Positions 39,845 through 51,259 of a DNA stretch of 64,000 bases are shown piece by piece. Numbering within the stretch: position 1 is the first letter of the stretch; the number at the start of each line of letters is the position of its first letter. The position numbers and the translations under genes were made by a program. The stretch comes from Ceratodon purpureus. Its lineage: Eukaryota; Streptophyta; Bryopsida; Pseudoditrichales; Ditrichaceae. The stretch is from the NCBI GenBank assembly GCA_014871385.1, contig CM026426.1:38905799-38969798 (forward strand), in the 5' to 3' direction. The notes beneath the pieces were generated by a model that made no database searches, was not told where the DNA came from, and saw only the letters and a list, made by a program, of their open reading frames with translations.

Positions 39845-42650
39845 AGAGAAATGAATCCATCCAACCTTTGAATTAATTATGAAGTTGTGAGACAAAAAAG
39901 GCCACTACAAGATATTCGAAAAAACAAATTTTTTTAACCTTAAAGCAGTATTTTTTTATTTTTTACTGATTTCTATTCACTTAACTGAAATTATAAGTGA
40001 TTCCAACTCTAATACAGTGAGAATCCATTAACTAATCTAGAATGTCTCTAAATCACTAGACCCTAAATATCATTCAAATTTCCCACGGTTGTAGGCCCTT
40101 ATTGTACATGATCATAGTTCCAAATGTTCAATTTTCCAAATTTACCAAATTTATCACTCGTATTATTACAATTTTCCTATAACAGAGCCCTTAGTTGTCC
40201 ACGACCATAGGTCCCAATATTTACTAAGTTTAGGAAAAATTTACAAAAAAGATGGTTTGTCCAAAAATACCTTAAACTTACTGCTTAAAGTTACATTTTA
40301 ATCAAAATATCTCAAAACTTATCACTCACCGCTCACAAAATAGCTTTATCCCTCGTAGATGACAGTCTTATAGGAATGTCTTGAATAATCTATTCAACAC
40401 TATCCATTCTACTACTTTCTTTTGGACTCTCAAAGGCCTTCAGTATCTACCCCTTTTCCCGTTTTATATTTAACTAGGGTACCAACACCATCCTCATAGG
40501 ACTTAAGCACTCTCGATTGAATGTTTAGGAATACTGCTGTAAGAATTCTTGCGTTAGGAAGCCACACCTCCTACCAAGTTTTAGCAAATATTGAAATTTT
40601 AGAGAGGTTATTCCTTTTCATGCCAGCGGGTTTGACGTGCCATGGGATCCCAAAACTTAGCATGTGAATTTACCCTATCTTGTTGCAGCCTGGTTTCTTC
40701 CACCGTCAACGGTTTGCAAACTGCTCAAGGTCTACATTAGCTTTGCTATTTTTTGATGATCTCATATAAAACATTGCATAATTTTGTTAAGAACGCTAAA
40801 ACTGTTCCACTTCCACACTTCCACACTCCACACATTTATATCCAATGCTTCTCATGTCTTTTGTTTTTTGTAGATCCATGCATGAATTTCTCCATCTTGC
40901 ACATTTTTTCTTGCTCTTGCTCTAATCTTCCAATTTGTCGGCTGTTTGCTGACGACTTTGAATATCATAAACTTTACATCATAAACTTTCTCCTGTTCAT
41001 CGATTTCCGTCATTGATTGCACTTCATATTCTTTAGGCACGTTGTTTTATTTCAAATGCATTCACGGTCCATACAATCCTGTCAAGAAATGTATTGTCCC
41101 ATGTGTCAATGGCCTTCTCTGCCATGTGGATCACAATATTCCTATCTTGCCATGTAATATGCATCGGAATGTTGTGCAACACCAATGTATGTAAAAACTA
41201 TTTGACATGGTTTTCTTGCATTTTCATGTCGATCTGTGATTGAAGATGCCAATGGGATAACTAAAGCCTCTACTCTCACATATACTCCTGCTCGTTGTCA
41301 TAGAGAGGCTGTCATGCATCTACAACAGAGGTGACCTCGTCAACGCGAAGAAGTTCCCTTGGAATTATAAGACGTTAGGTTCACAAAGGCACCACTGCTG
41401 TGGTATAGTGCTTTGAGTCATGGCACACCAGTGAGGTGGTTGTTAGTTCAAATTCCATTGCCAACGTGGTGCCTACTACCATAGTCCACTCAACTATGGT
41501 AGGGGAGATTGAGACCTCGTTGTATGGGTACCCAAAAAGACCTTTGGGGGTATGACATGTTGGTTGTCTTCAAGGCACTTAGTGAAGAAAAGTGTTTACC
41601 TTTGAAAAGGGGGAGTAGCTCTAGATTCATTATCCTTTGTCCAGTGGCCATCGGATTAGTAAATAGAAAGAACAAACACTATATTCTTTTTGGCCCTTTT
41701 GGAGCCGGAGTTCTTCTTCACGTTAGGTTTAGTCTTGTAACGTCTACAGGTTAGATCAAGGGTTCTTTGTGGATGTCCATCAGAGGTCCTTGAGGAGGAC
41801 ATCAAACTTTATGTGCTACATTTTTACTTCTTGGTAACTCTGGATCATTGGTGATCCTAATTTGACCAAATCTAAGCAATTGAACAATACAGTGATCCTC
41901 TGGTGGCAAGAAATAATAGAGTTATCGCGACAATGGCGAGTGAAATTCAATGTTTCTTCAACCATCTTTCGGTCTCTATGCATTTGGCCCAAAGTGCCAA
42001 CTTGGCTTTACTACATTCCATTCAGCCATTCTACCAATATAATGATCCAAAAAGTGGGCCCTTTCATTGTTGATAAAGTGACAAGAGTATCTAAAAATTT
42101 AAAGGAAAAAATTAAGCAAGTAGGCCCAACGCAAGTAGAGAGATTAACATTATTTAGTAAACATCTATGTTATTATTGTCGACCTTAATTCAAGCCAATC
42201 CTTCAAAACAAAGAGTAGTTTTTTCTTACTTAGTTATTAAGACATTTTAATCATGAATAATGCTTTATACCAATAAATTTATAGGATTCAAGAACACTAA
42301 TCTTTTTCATTTAAAAAAAAATGCGGTGTTGGTTGAAATAGTTACTTTAATAGTTGCACGCACAGGAGAACATTGAACCTTGAATTTTTTAAAAACCTAT
42401 TCTAGTCTTAGCACATCTAAGGAGGCTTATTTAGAATTTTTTTTTGAGATTTTACAAATTTCTCCACCAATATTTTTCACAAATAGCTTTCTAATTGCAC
42501 ATTTAATGCAAATGGTGTGAATTTTAGAAGAATTTGCCTTTAATAACAATCATCCATTTTCTGGCCATGTTGCCCGTCAATCACATGGGCAAAAAGGAAC
42601 AAGACTAATTTTCAAAGATTTATTAGTAATTGAGAAAATTTAATTCATGT
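39845..42650. other. AT-rich region, no supported gene; one SINE-like stretch
   Basis: Short frames only. At about 41395-41480 a tRNA-like stretch appears (GGTATAGTGCTTTGAGTC, then GTTAGTTCAAATTCC), a weak A/B-box pair that may be a degenerate SINE. Otherwise nothing was recognised. Confidence 0.45.
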
Positions 42651-42660
42651 CGACGTTGTA

Positions 42661-43356
42661 CAGTCGGGTACAGCTCAATTACGAATTCTTGTTTTCGTAA
42701 GGGAAAAAAACCTTCATTGCTGCCAACTTTGCCGCCCTCCCAAGAGCTCAAAAACTAGTTTCTTACCATGAAATTTTTACCACAACATCATCTTCAAGTT
42801 AATAACACGTGTACCAAATTACAAAGCCAGAAGATCTACTTAAAAAAAGATATTCAAAATCTACCAACATGTGTAGCTACGGAAAAAAAATTCAATACTA
42901 CCACCTTTGACAACCTCCCAAAGAATGGAAAAACTGAATTTGGCCATGAAAGTTTTAGCACGAGATCATCTCTATGTTGATAATATGGGGTAAAAATTTC
43001 AACTTCAAAAGATTTGACCACAATGAGGTATTTGAAATCTACCAATCAACAAGTGTTTTTTGAAAAAAACAATTTCACTACTGCCCACTTCCACACCGTC
43101 GCGAGGGTTGAAAATATGTTTATTTACCATGAAAATGTTGGCATGATATTATCTCTATGTTGAGAATATATGTGACAAATTTCAAGTTCAAAAGATTCAA
43201 ACATAAAAAGACATTCAAAAACTACCAACATGTGTAGTTGTGAAAATTTTCTAAATTTCATGGTAAAAACCAGTTTTTGAGCTCTTGGGAGGGCGGCAAA
43301 GTTGGCAGCAATGAAGGTTTTTTCCCCTTAGGAAAACAAGAATTCGTAATTGACTG
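42661..43356. mobile_element. Tc1/mariner-derived MITE with internal triplication
   Basis: It is flanked by TA at 42659-42660 and 43357-43358. The left end, CAGTCGGGTACAGCTC, matches the ends of the 2.8-kb element at 35836, so it belongs to the same or a sister family. The inverted repeat is long (about 120 bases, including GAATTCTTGT and the GGCGGCAAAGTTGGCAGC block). The right copy lacks about 10 bases close to its tip. Inside are three imperfect direct copies of a unit of about 180 bases (starting near 42765, 42945 and 43126), each carrying ACCATGAAA..TT and a CTACCAA.ATGTGTAG-like word. No coding capacity. Confidence 0.85.
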
Positions 43357-43358
43357 TA

Positions 43359-44070
43359 CATGGGTGCCCCGAGAACGTTGAAAGCCTTGAAAACTCTCGT
43401 CTCCTTCTCTGGGTCGCGGCAGAGGTACAAGAGCACGGTGTGCCATGGCAGGCCGACCTCTGTTTCTCTGTAAAGAAGTCCGAACACGAATTTCTTCATC
43501 TCTGAGGCGAAGTCCCATGCTGGTTGTTTTACTGATTCTGGTGGCGGTTCACTTGGTGGCGGTTCATCAGGAGCTCCGTTACCGTCTTCATTTTCTTCGT
43601 TGCTGTCCACGACTGTCTCCACATCCTCCACGACTGCAAGGTACATATCACAATGCACGTCAATTATCCATGTTGCTAGCCACCGGTTCGTCAAGCTCGT
43701 GACCACATCCAAGTCTCCAGGAGGTCCTCCAAAGTGATGAACTCATCTGTGGGATCCATCAAACTCTTTGTCACCACCACCAAGAAGAAATCTGGATTCA
43801 CCCATTTCATTTGTCAGATAACTACAGTACATAACTGTAATGCCTTCGAACAATGCCTTGTACTACAAATGTTGACTCCATACTGAGGAAATAACAAAGC
43901 TGTAGAAAGTGATCACCAGTGCGCGCTTGCATGATGTCATCCAGAGTGGATTTAGAGAGGAAAAATTCAAAGTAGGTGTCAGCCAACGCCACGAGGAAAT
44001 GTCGCCAGTCGATGACGAGTCTGATGCTCTCTTGTGGGGATTCAATGTCCTCCATGGTGGCCTGAAACGA
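43359..44070 (-). CDS. Unrecognised gene fragment next to the MITE
   Basis: Reverse-strand blocks look like real protein: ESIRLVIDWRHFLVALADTY then FEFFLSKSTLDDIMQA (44055-43820), VNPDFFLVVVTKSLMDP (about 43800), LDVVTSLTNRWLATWIIDVH, an acidic/Pro linker (DSNEENEDGNGAPDEPPPSE), and SEMKKFVFGLLYRETEVGLP then RVFKAFNVLGAP (ending at 43359). They are in neighbouring frames and may be joined by small introns. The reading frame runs into the MITE. With the MITE and one TA copy removed, the frame would end a few codons later (after NVDMN). No domain was recognised. It could be a host gene whose last exon was hit by the MITE, or a captured fragment. Confidence 0.4.
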
Positions 44071-44114
44071 CTCAATCGTTCAAGTGAGTTATTCAAACAC
44101 TGCTGTCGGTAGAG

Positions 44115-45166
44115 ATTTGCATACTTTGATCACAGAAATGAACCTTACATCACCTGATAGAGTTCTTCGATCCATTTAGAAAAATGAAGCGGTTTACCTT
44201 CATGATATCTTCGAGCTTCTCAAAGATTAGTAATTTTCAAAGAGTAATTGTAGGGTCTTGAATCTATCTTGTGTAAGGAATGTATACCAAATTATGGCAT
44301 GATCCATTGTACAACTTTGAGAATTATTGTTCTACATGTTTCATACTATCCAAGTACTATACCTAATTTTTGGTGACCATTAAGTATACTTTTCAAAGCC
44401 ATTTGATTTATGAAAGGTCATTAATTCTTATAGATACCAAAGTTAGGTTTGTGCTTATCAAATTTGAACCCTGTGCTTGCTTGATAAGGATGAGAAACCA
44501 TCCTTTTTAGCAATGGAGGTGTGCTGAAATTCCATCACTCCAAAATTCAAAACATGTAAATGGGTAATTATTTCATATTCAACTAACAGTAGATATGTAC
44601 TCGTCTATGAAAAGAGTATCTACAAAAAAATTCAACACAGTCAGAGAAGATTGTAAATTTATGCAAATTTTTGAAATGCAATCACTTTAATTTTCTAGAA
44701 TTTCAAAGGAGTAGCTTTACAATTGTGGATCTTGTGGATGGAACTGCAGCCATGTCATACAAGTTGGATGATATGTAAGTGTTGGATGAAAACTTTAGCA
44801 AGCGTGAAAAGAGTATTTTGGATGTAAACTAACTATAAGTGGAAACTTCAAGCCAGATGATAACTTTGCTTTGGATAGAAATTGTCAACTGGTTTAAAAA
44901 TATATATGGAATGAAAAATTGCCTCTATGGATGAAAACCGATCATTAGATGAAAAATGCCCTCTTGATGAGCATTTTTGTTAATGTGTATGGATGAGAGA
45001 AAACTGGCCCCATTATGTTGCAAGTGCCTACTCTTTGAAAATTAGTCTTGTTCCTTTGAAAATTAGAAATGAGTAGTAGCTATCAATAGAGGTATGTTTT
45101 TAATTGTTTAAACTCAGAATATACCAAGAAATTTTAGGAATTAACTAAGATCCTACTTTACTTTTG
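44115..45166. other. AT-rich spacer, nothing recognised
   Basis: No frame of interest and no clear repeat. It ends at the TA (45167-45168) that flanks the second Tc1 element. Confidence 0.5.
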
Positions 45167-45168
45167 TA

Positions 45169-46790
45169 TAGTCCCCGGTACAAAGTAAGGAAATCTTTTC
45201 GACATTCTTTGTACAGACAGTTCAAGAGAGTAGGAAGAAAATTTAACAGCGTTCCATATTCAGACATTTTTTAGAATTCAAAGCCATGAACATGTAGTTA
45301 GGGTCTTGAAGAAGCTATTACAACAAAGATTTGTAATTGATCTCTTGTAGATCACTATATATTCTATGATAATCTTCACACTGACTACCACCGAGTGGAG
45401 TTGCCTTTGGCTGCAACTACAGCTTGCATTCGCATAGATGAAACAAGCATGTATAAAGTTTCTTGAGAAAGGTCCTTCCACACTACATTCACCACTCTCC
45501 ACATATCATCCGTGCTCTTTGGTCTATAATGATGTCGAACTCAATCTTTGCAGAGCTTCCACACATTCTCAATTGGGTGCAAATCTGGAGAATTTGCCGG
45601 CCATTGAAGCTTCTTCATCCCAAGTGCTTCCCTTCAAAGCTTTGGTGCAGTGCTGCGATGGGCTGGTGCACCATCCTCCATCAAAATAAGATGCTTGTAG
45701 TTGTTGTGTCCCTTGTAGTAAGACTCCAATCGTGATTTATACACTACGTCTACAAAGTCTATTGCAGTGCGCTTGTTAGGAGGAATAAATACCAAATCAC
45801 TCATACTAGAACTTGTAAAAGCACCCCAAATCATAATTGAAGTCCTACCAGACTTGAATGTAGGTGCCAAACAGTCTCAAGAATACTTACCGTAAGCATT
45901 TCGCCAAATTCGAATAGTACGTGACTGATGGCCAACTTCAAAGGATGATTCGTCTGTCCAAATGACCAAGCTCCAATCTTCCACTGACCAATGCAGGTGT
46001 TGCTTTGCAAATTCCAACCTCTTTACCTTGTGCTTCAGGCTTTAAAAAGGCTTCTTGATAGCAATCCGGCTTACCAATACCAGGGTCATGAAGCTCTTTT
46101 CGAAGTGTCCTTAGACAAACAGGAGTTGTCAAATTGCTTCCAATTTCCGCCATTAGTGCATGTCGATTCAAGACAACCTCCCTCTTAAGCGTCCACAAGT
46201 CACGACCTTGCAACTTGCGCGGCCACCCGGATCTCTTTGCAATCTGCACTGAGCCACGTTCACGATATCGCTTTAGAACCTTTGAAATTGTACCTTTATG
46301 TGTCTCAAAGTGAGCTGCGATCTCAGTTAAAGGTGAACCAGATATGTGCATGCCAACCATCATGTACTCGACATCAATAGACAAGTATTGCTTTACCATA
46401 CTGATAGACAAAAACCAATCAAACACAAAATTCAAACGAATCTGTAGACATAAACCACAAAAGCTCTAAACTCAAACGTTTTTTGCACATTGCTACATAG
46501 AAATCTTGACAGCCAACTTTGCTTGCTTTGATATGCTCACAGAACGATTTGCTTAAGTTTTGGTGAAAAAAAATAGTTGCCGCATGATAAGTTGCTCATT
46601 CACGGTACTTCCATTCTGAAGCAGCTGATTCACGATTGCATGATCCCCACAAATCCGGATTTCCAAAATACTGCATTTCTTGCTGAGGTCGTTTAGTAGA
46701 TGACAGTTCTGTGCTCATCTACGTTGGTGTCTCTACCCAAAAAAACCCGATGAAGGTCGACAGGGTTTCCTTACTTTTTGCCGGGGACTG
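45169..46790 (-). mobile_element. Second Tc1/mariner element (1.6 kb)
   Basis: TA flanks both ends (45167-45168 and 46791-46792). The inverted ends read (C/T)AGTCCCCGG then AAAGTAAGGAAA: left from 45169, right (reverse strand) from 46790, about 35 bases with several mismatches. The size is typical of complete Tc1 elements. Its end sequence differs from that of the 35.8-kb element, so it is a separate family. The transposase is on the reverse strand. Confidence 0.9.
45278..46435 (-). pseudogene. Tc1/mariner transposase of the second element
   Basis: The N-terminal helix-turn-helix is clear (SGSPLTEIAAHFETHKGTIS, KVLKRYRERGSVQ, then RSGWPRKLQGRDLWTLKREV and HALMAEIGSNLTTPVCLRTL). After a frame change near 45990 the catalytic parts follow: IWTDESSFEVGHQSRT (Asp), GRTSIMIWGAF, ILMEDGAPAHRST (Asp) and NSPDLHPIENVW (Glu). 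Three in-frame TGA codons (near 45885, 45633 and 45548) and the shift show that it is dead. A Tc1 DD34E arrangement is likely. Confidence 0.9.
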
Positions 46791-46810
46791 TACACTCAGA
46801 GTCCAATTTA

Positions 46811-47227
46811 AGGTATGTTCCCACTTGGCCTTAGAGGGGGTCTTAGGAGGGGGTGTTATCTCCATTAAAAAGTGTGTGTTCCCACCTACATGCTTTAGTA
46901 ATAACCAATCCTACATGGATGTCCACATGGCACACTTTCAAGAGTGGGTATTAGTTAATATTTAAGAAGACAAAAGAGCTTTGAGAGATAGTAGGCAATA
47001 CTTATGGGGCCACCAATATTGGAAAGATTCTCTAGTTTTCCTCTCATAAGAGTGGTCTTATGTATTGTCCCATTTGGGGGACCATTACATAATCCCCTTC
47101 CTATTGATAAGGCCTTTACGAACCTCATTGATTACACCTTTTCCAAAAAGAAGGCATTGCTCCCCAAATTGTGGAGTTGTTAAATTTTTAAGCATGCTCT
47201 TTGCAAAGGCCAAGTGCGAATGGGCCT
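46811..47227. mobile_element. PIF/Harbinger Tourist-like MITE (417 bp)
   Basis: TTA lies directly on both sides (46808-46810 and 47228-47230), the 3-bp duplication of PIF/Harbinger elements. The inverted ends are AGGTATGTTCCCACTTGGCC (left) and AGGCCCATTCGCACTTGGCC (right, reverse strand). No coding capacity. It lies only 20 bases from the Tc1 element. Confidence 0.75.
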
Positions 47228-47231
47228 TTAG

Positions 47232-48401
47232 AAAAGTATTCTATCAGAGATCCTGGTAGTGGCCACTGCTACCTAACGTCACCCTTTACTGCTGAGAGCG
47301 CTCTTATAATAGCATAATACGAGGTTATATTACCATTTCTTTAAGGTCATTGAAACTCTTCTCTGTGCAAACAAGAGGATGGCCACTGGTTGGCAAGCAG
47401 GACACCATTTAGATGTGAACTAAGCAAAAGAATTGGATAGAATAAGCCATGACTACTCTACCCAGTGCAACAGTCATCAAGGACCTAAATTGCAAGGCAG
47501 GAGTCTAGTGCTACATGATCTTCTGTTACGCTATTTTTATACTGGCTAGAAAATGGTGTTCTCTTGGATACCTGTATATATAAGGAAAAGTCATACCCGG
47601 TCTGGATTCGAAATTGTACATGGCTTTTCAGACAACTTCAATAGACACGGATTTGATCGTGCAGAAATCAAGACATACAGACATTAGGATTGCTGGTAGC
47701 CTTCCATCGTGAAAACAAATTGTTGATAGGATGAAGACTTTGCAAGGTCCCAATGGTGACGAAGGAGGATTAATAAATATCTTAGAAAATCCAACAGATC
47801 ATAGAAAATCACAAACCGTCTGCACAGCAGCAACAAATTATCTTCCTGTAGAACAGATTTTGAATTTTGACGACTCACTGGACTCACCTACAACGCACTT
47901 CTCTTCCAAATACAATCAATCCCATTCGCATGGCAGCTTCTACCAGAGAAAAAATAGGTTAATAAGGATGGAGCTAGAAGATACCATGGGTGAAAATCCT
48001 CAGGAAATTTGTGTCAAAAAGAAAAAGGGAAGAAAAGCGAGGCAAGCGGAGAATGGAACATTTCCTTGATCGCAATGGATCGCGAAAATCAAACAAGGTT
48101 TCATGGAAATAATGGTCAGGCACTGATCCTCAAAAATTCGGAGGTCAGTTCAGTAGTTCTATGGAAACAGGTCTCAAACGCTCTTCCTTCCGACTCAAGA
48201 AGAACCTACTCTCAATATGGACAAAATTTCAACAGTACAAGCTCCCCTGGCTCTAACCACGTTGTGCTTCCACGTTCAATCATCTTGAATCAACATGGAT
48301 CACATGCACTTTCAAAGCACGCATATAAAGTGATATGCAGGCAGGCCATCAGCAGACGCGAAGGAAACAATACACAAAGGGTGAACTCCTTCCAAAATCT
48401 A
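47232..48401. other. Region downstream of the NSP1-like gene
   Basis: Forward frames at 47731-48069 and 48009-48413 overlap each other, have no recognisable domain and run head-on into the NSP1-like gene. The part nearest 48401 is probably its 3' UTR. No gene is claimed. Confidence 0.4.
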
Positions 48402-51250
48402 TTAGCTGTGTAGCATGCTGCACTTACAAGAGCTTCTCGAGCAGGACGCGACTTTCCAAACCGAGGTGAAGGTGGTGGGCTGCTTGCGCCACTGCAGGCT
48501 CACCGTATTGGGCTCGTTGAAAGCAACATCCCAAAACTCACTATGGTTTTGCACCAAATTCTGGGAAGCTTTCTTCGTCTCCTCGCTCATATCGCGCGGG
48601 AGGAACCCTGCCCTTCGAATACGCCGCTCCCAAAACTGATACGACTCGTTGCGCTCGATGCGGGCGATGCCCTCGCATGCCACCATGTTGAGCAGCATCA
48701 TGGCCCCCTCGTACTCGATAATCTGTCGCTCCTCGGGGTCCCTGCCATTGTACCCGATGTCGATGGCCTCGAAGCAGCGCCACCAGAAGCCAATGGCGTT
48801 CTCGAACCGCGTCAGGAAATCATGCGAGCAGTGGTCTGAGTCGTTGTCGCTTTGGATGAACACATGCGGCTCCAGCTTGTAGAGAAACTTCAGAAACTCG
48901 TCACGGGGAGAGAGAGGCGGGGGTGAGGACGAGCTCTGGCGTGCGGGCGGCTCCTCTGAAAGTCGATGTAATCGGAACTGGCAAACTACTGCCAGAATCT
49001 GCTTAACAAAACCAGCGTCAATTTTCTGCATTCCTATGTTGAGAAGCTTCGTCAATCATGCAGAATTTGTAGAGAGACATAAGAGATCGTTCGAGGGTTT
49101 AAAGTTTTGAGTTACCTCGCCATCTCTGAGTCTGAGATCCTCGCGAGTGACGCATTCCAGTGGCTTCTGGACCATGTTCACTTCCACATGCAGGCCTAAC
49201 AAGCTGGCGAATTTCACCAACCTCGTCATGAAGTCAGCAGCTTCAGAGTTCACCGACTTAGCAGTGTGCATGTTGAGCTCTTCTCTTCGCAGGTCTCGAA
49301 TCATGGTCATCCTGAGAAGAGACGGCGGGCCGCCAGAGCGGCTCACGAGCGCATCGATGAAGATAGGCCACTCTATGCCCTTCCCAGCACCGATGTCGAT
49401 GAGGTGCAGCCTGCTCTTCCCTGCGCAAACCTCGAGGAGGATCTGACTGGTGACGGAGTAGCAGTTCTGGTGCCAGGGGACGTACTCGTGGAACTTCACG
49501 AGCGCACGGTGGACCGTTTTAGGGCCGAAGCTCACTTCCTGCTCCTTGTGCCGTGGCCTCAGGAACGTCGCGGCGGCTTCCATTTTACCTGTAATCCTAC
49601 AGAAGAGTGCTCGCAGCCCGTAAGCTGCAAACCTCTGGTTCGCGTCGCCGACTACGGATGCTAAGTCGTTCAACACCCACATGAGATGCTGGGTGCGGCT
49701 GATGTTCTTACTAGCTATCGCGGCCGCGCAGAGGTTCAGCAGCTGCTCAGCCCACCGCGTTTCACCCAGGTGCCGTATACCCGATTGCCCAGGCGCCAGC
49801 AATTGAGAGAATTCACTCTCTATCGGCCTCGCCTCAATATTCATACTTCCCGAAGCATCAAATGTAGGTAGCTCACCTTGCATCTGCTCCCTGAAGTTAT
49901 TTTCAGGCTGGGAGAATCTCAGCGCGGCTGCGTGGTGGTCTCTAAAGCCTCCTGGATTGTTGCCGTATGCGCCATACCCAAAACGCATTTGTTGTGCCTG
50001 CCGCGATTGACCTGTACCTGGCCTGGCGGTGCTGGAGATGTCGTCGGAGATTTGGTCGTCCATGACCGTATCCATGAAGTCGAATATGGGGTCCACTGCC
50101 ACATTCCCATACCGAGTGTTCGGGAGCGTGAAGCCATGATGAAACGCTTGGTTAGAATTTTGTGCTATGGCATCCCTACGGTGATGAAAAGCATAACCTT
50201 GCTCGAGTCCTTGCTGTTCTGAAAGTCCATGCATGTGACTTGTGGATGTTGTTGTGTTTCCAATAGAAGCGGAAGTATTGTAACCACCTCGGCCGCTAGT
50301 TGAGCTCTGCGCTTCCTCAGTTGCGATGTGAGAGAGCATCGTCCAGGTGCTGTTATCTGTTGTTGAAGAAGGTCCACGATTGGGAGCAACGCTCGGCTGC
50401 CTTTGAATCGCCAAAGGAGTCGGCATGCTTGCGCTTGAGTGATTGAATCCCTGTGATGCAAAGATGTCCACCAAGTTGATGTTTTCGGGAGTGACATTGT
50501 ACTCCACCGACGCGTGAGCCAGGTCAGATTCCAAAATGGTCCAAATGTCGTCGAATTGCTGTGTGTCAGTCTCTCCCTGCACTCCATATAATCCATGGGA
50601 GGAAGCTTGCGACTGTGTCTCTGCTCTGTAATTCATTTGTTGCGAGGCTAATCTTTGTGCAAGATAGTGTTGGTAGCTCGGGTCGGGCATTGGCACGTAA
50701 CCCGATTGCGCGCAGGCCATGACCGCCGCGGCGAAGCCCTGCTGTTCCGGCTGCTGCTGATAAATGTTGCCTGGTGTTGACTGCGATCACAAAAATATTC
50801 CTACAATCAGCATTGCTCTGTTATGAAGAAAAAGCATATGCAAAACTGTAAAAATATTATGATGGAGAGGACGAGTTACTCTACCTGCAGGTTGTGAAGA
50901 TTGCTCGAGACAAATGAAGTGACCGGGTCAGGCAGGTGTGTCTGAGGAGAGCCTTGGGATGTTTGTGGAGAGCCCTAAAATCCAAAACCCAGATACAAGG
51001 ATCAGCTTAGATATTCTGATTGGTCAGTTTTCGTGCAGGAATCAGGCCTGTCACAATGGCTTTGAGCAACTAGGGCTGATGTGTCATGAAGAAAGACTCA
51101 CTAGATACACGTATTCTAAGTCGGGGTTGTTGTAAGGTGAGCGCCAATTCGGCGAAGAACCGCGCCGACCCCGATTTCCTCTGGCTATGTCCATAGCGTG
51201 CTGGCTCCCGCCTCCAAAAGTGTTGTTCCCAAACATCACTGGATTTGAAG
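48402..51250 (-). CDS. GRAS transcription factor, NSP1-like
   Basis: NSP1 is a GRAS regulator of strigolactone synthesis and symbiotic signalling, partnered by NSP2 in the nucleus. Exons (reverse strand): 51250-51102, 50974-50885, 50780-49116 and 48998-48402, all with GT/AG borders and matching phase. The N-terminal part is Gln/Asn/Ser-rich and low in structure. The GRAS domain opens with RWAEQLLNLCAAAIASKN then GDANQRFAAYGLRAL (LHRI, NSP1-specific wording). It continues with LHLIDIGAGKGIEWPIFIDA (VHIID motif), SRSGGPPSLLRMTMI, FRLHRLSEEPP, the PFYRE-like region (LEPHVFIQSDNDSDHCSHDF, FWWRCFEAIDI, EGAMMLLNMVACEGIARIER) and the SAW end (EFWDVAFNE; SLQWRKQPTTFTSVWK). The domain is complete and uninterrupted. 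The fourth exon could alternatively start a few codons earlier. The first coding exon was not fixed; short candidate exons lie at 51712-51759 and 51545-51582. Confidence 0.92.
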
Positions 51251-51259
51251 CTGCAAGTC

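Noticed and set aside
49266-49664. Forward frames across the GRAS gene
   Set aside because: They are shadows of the NSP1-like coding strand.
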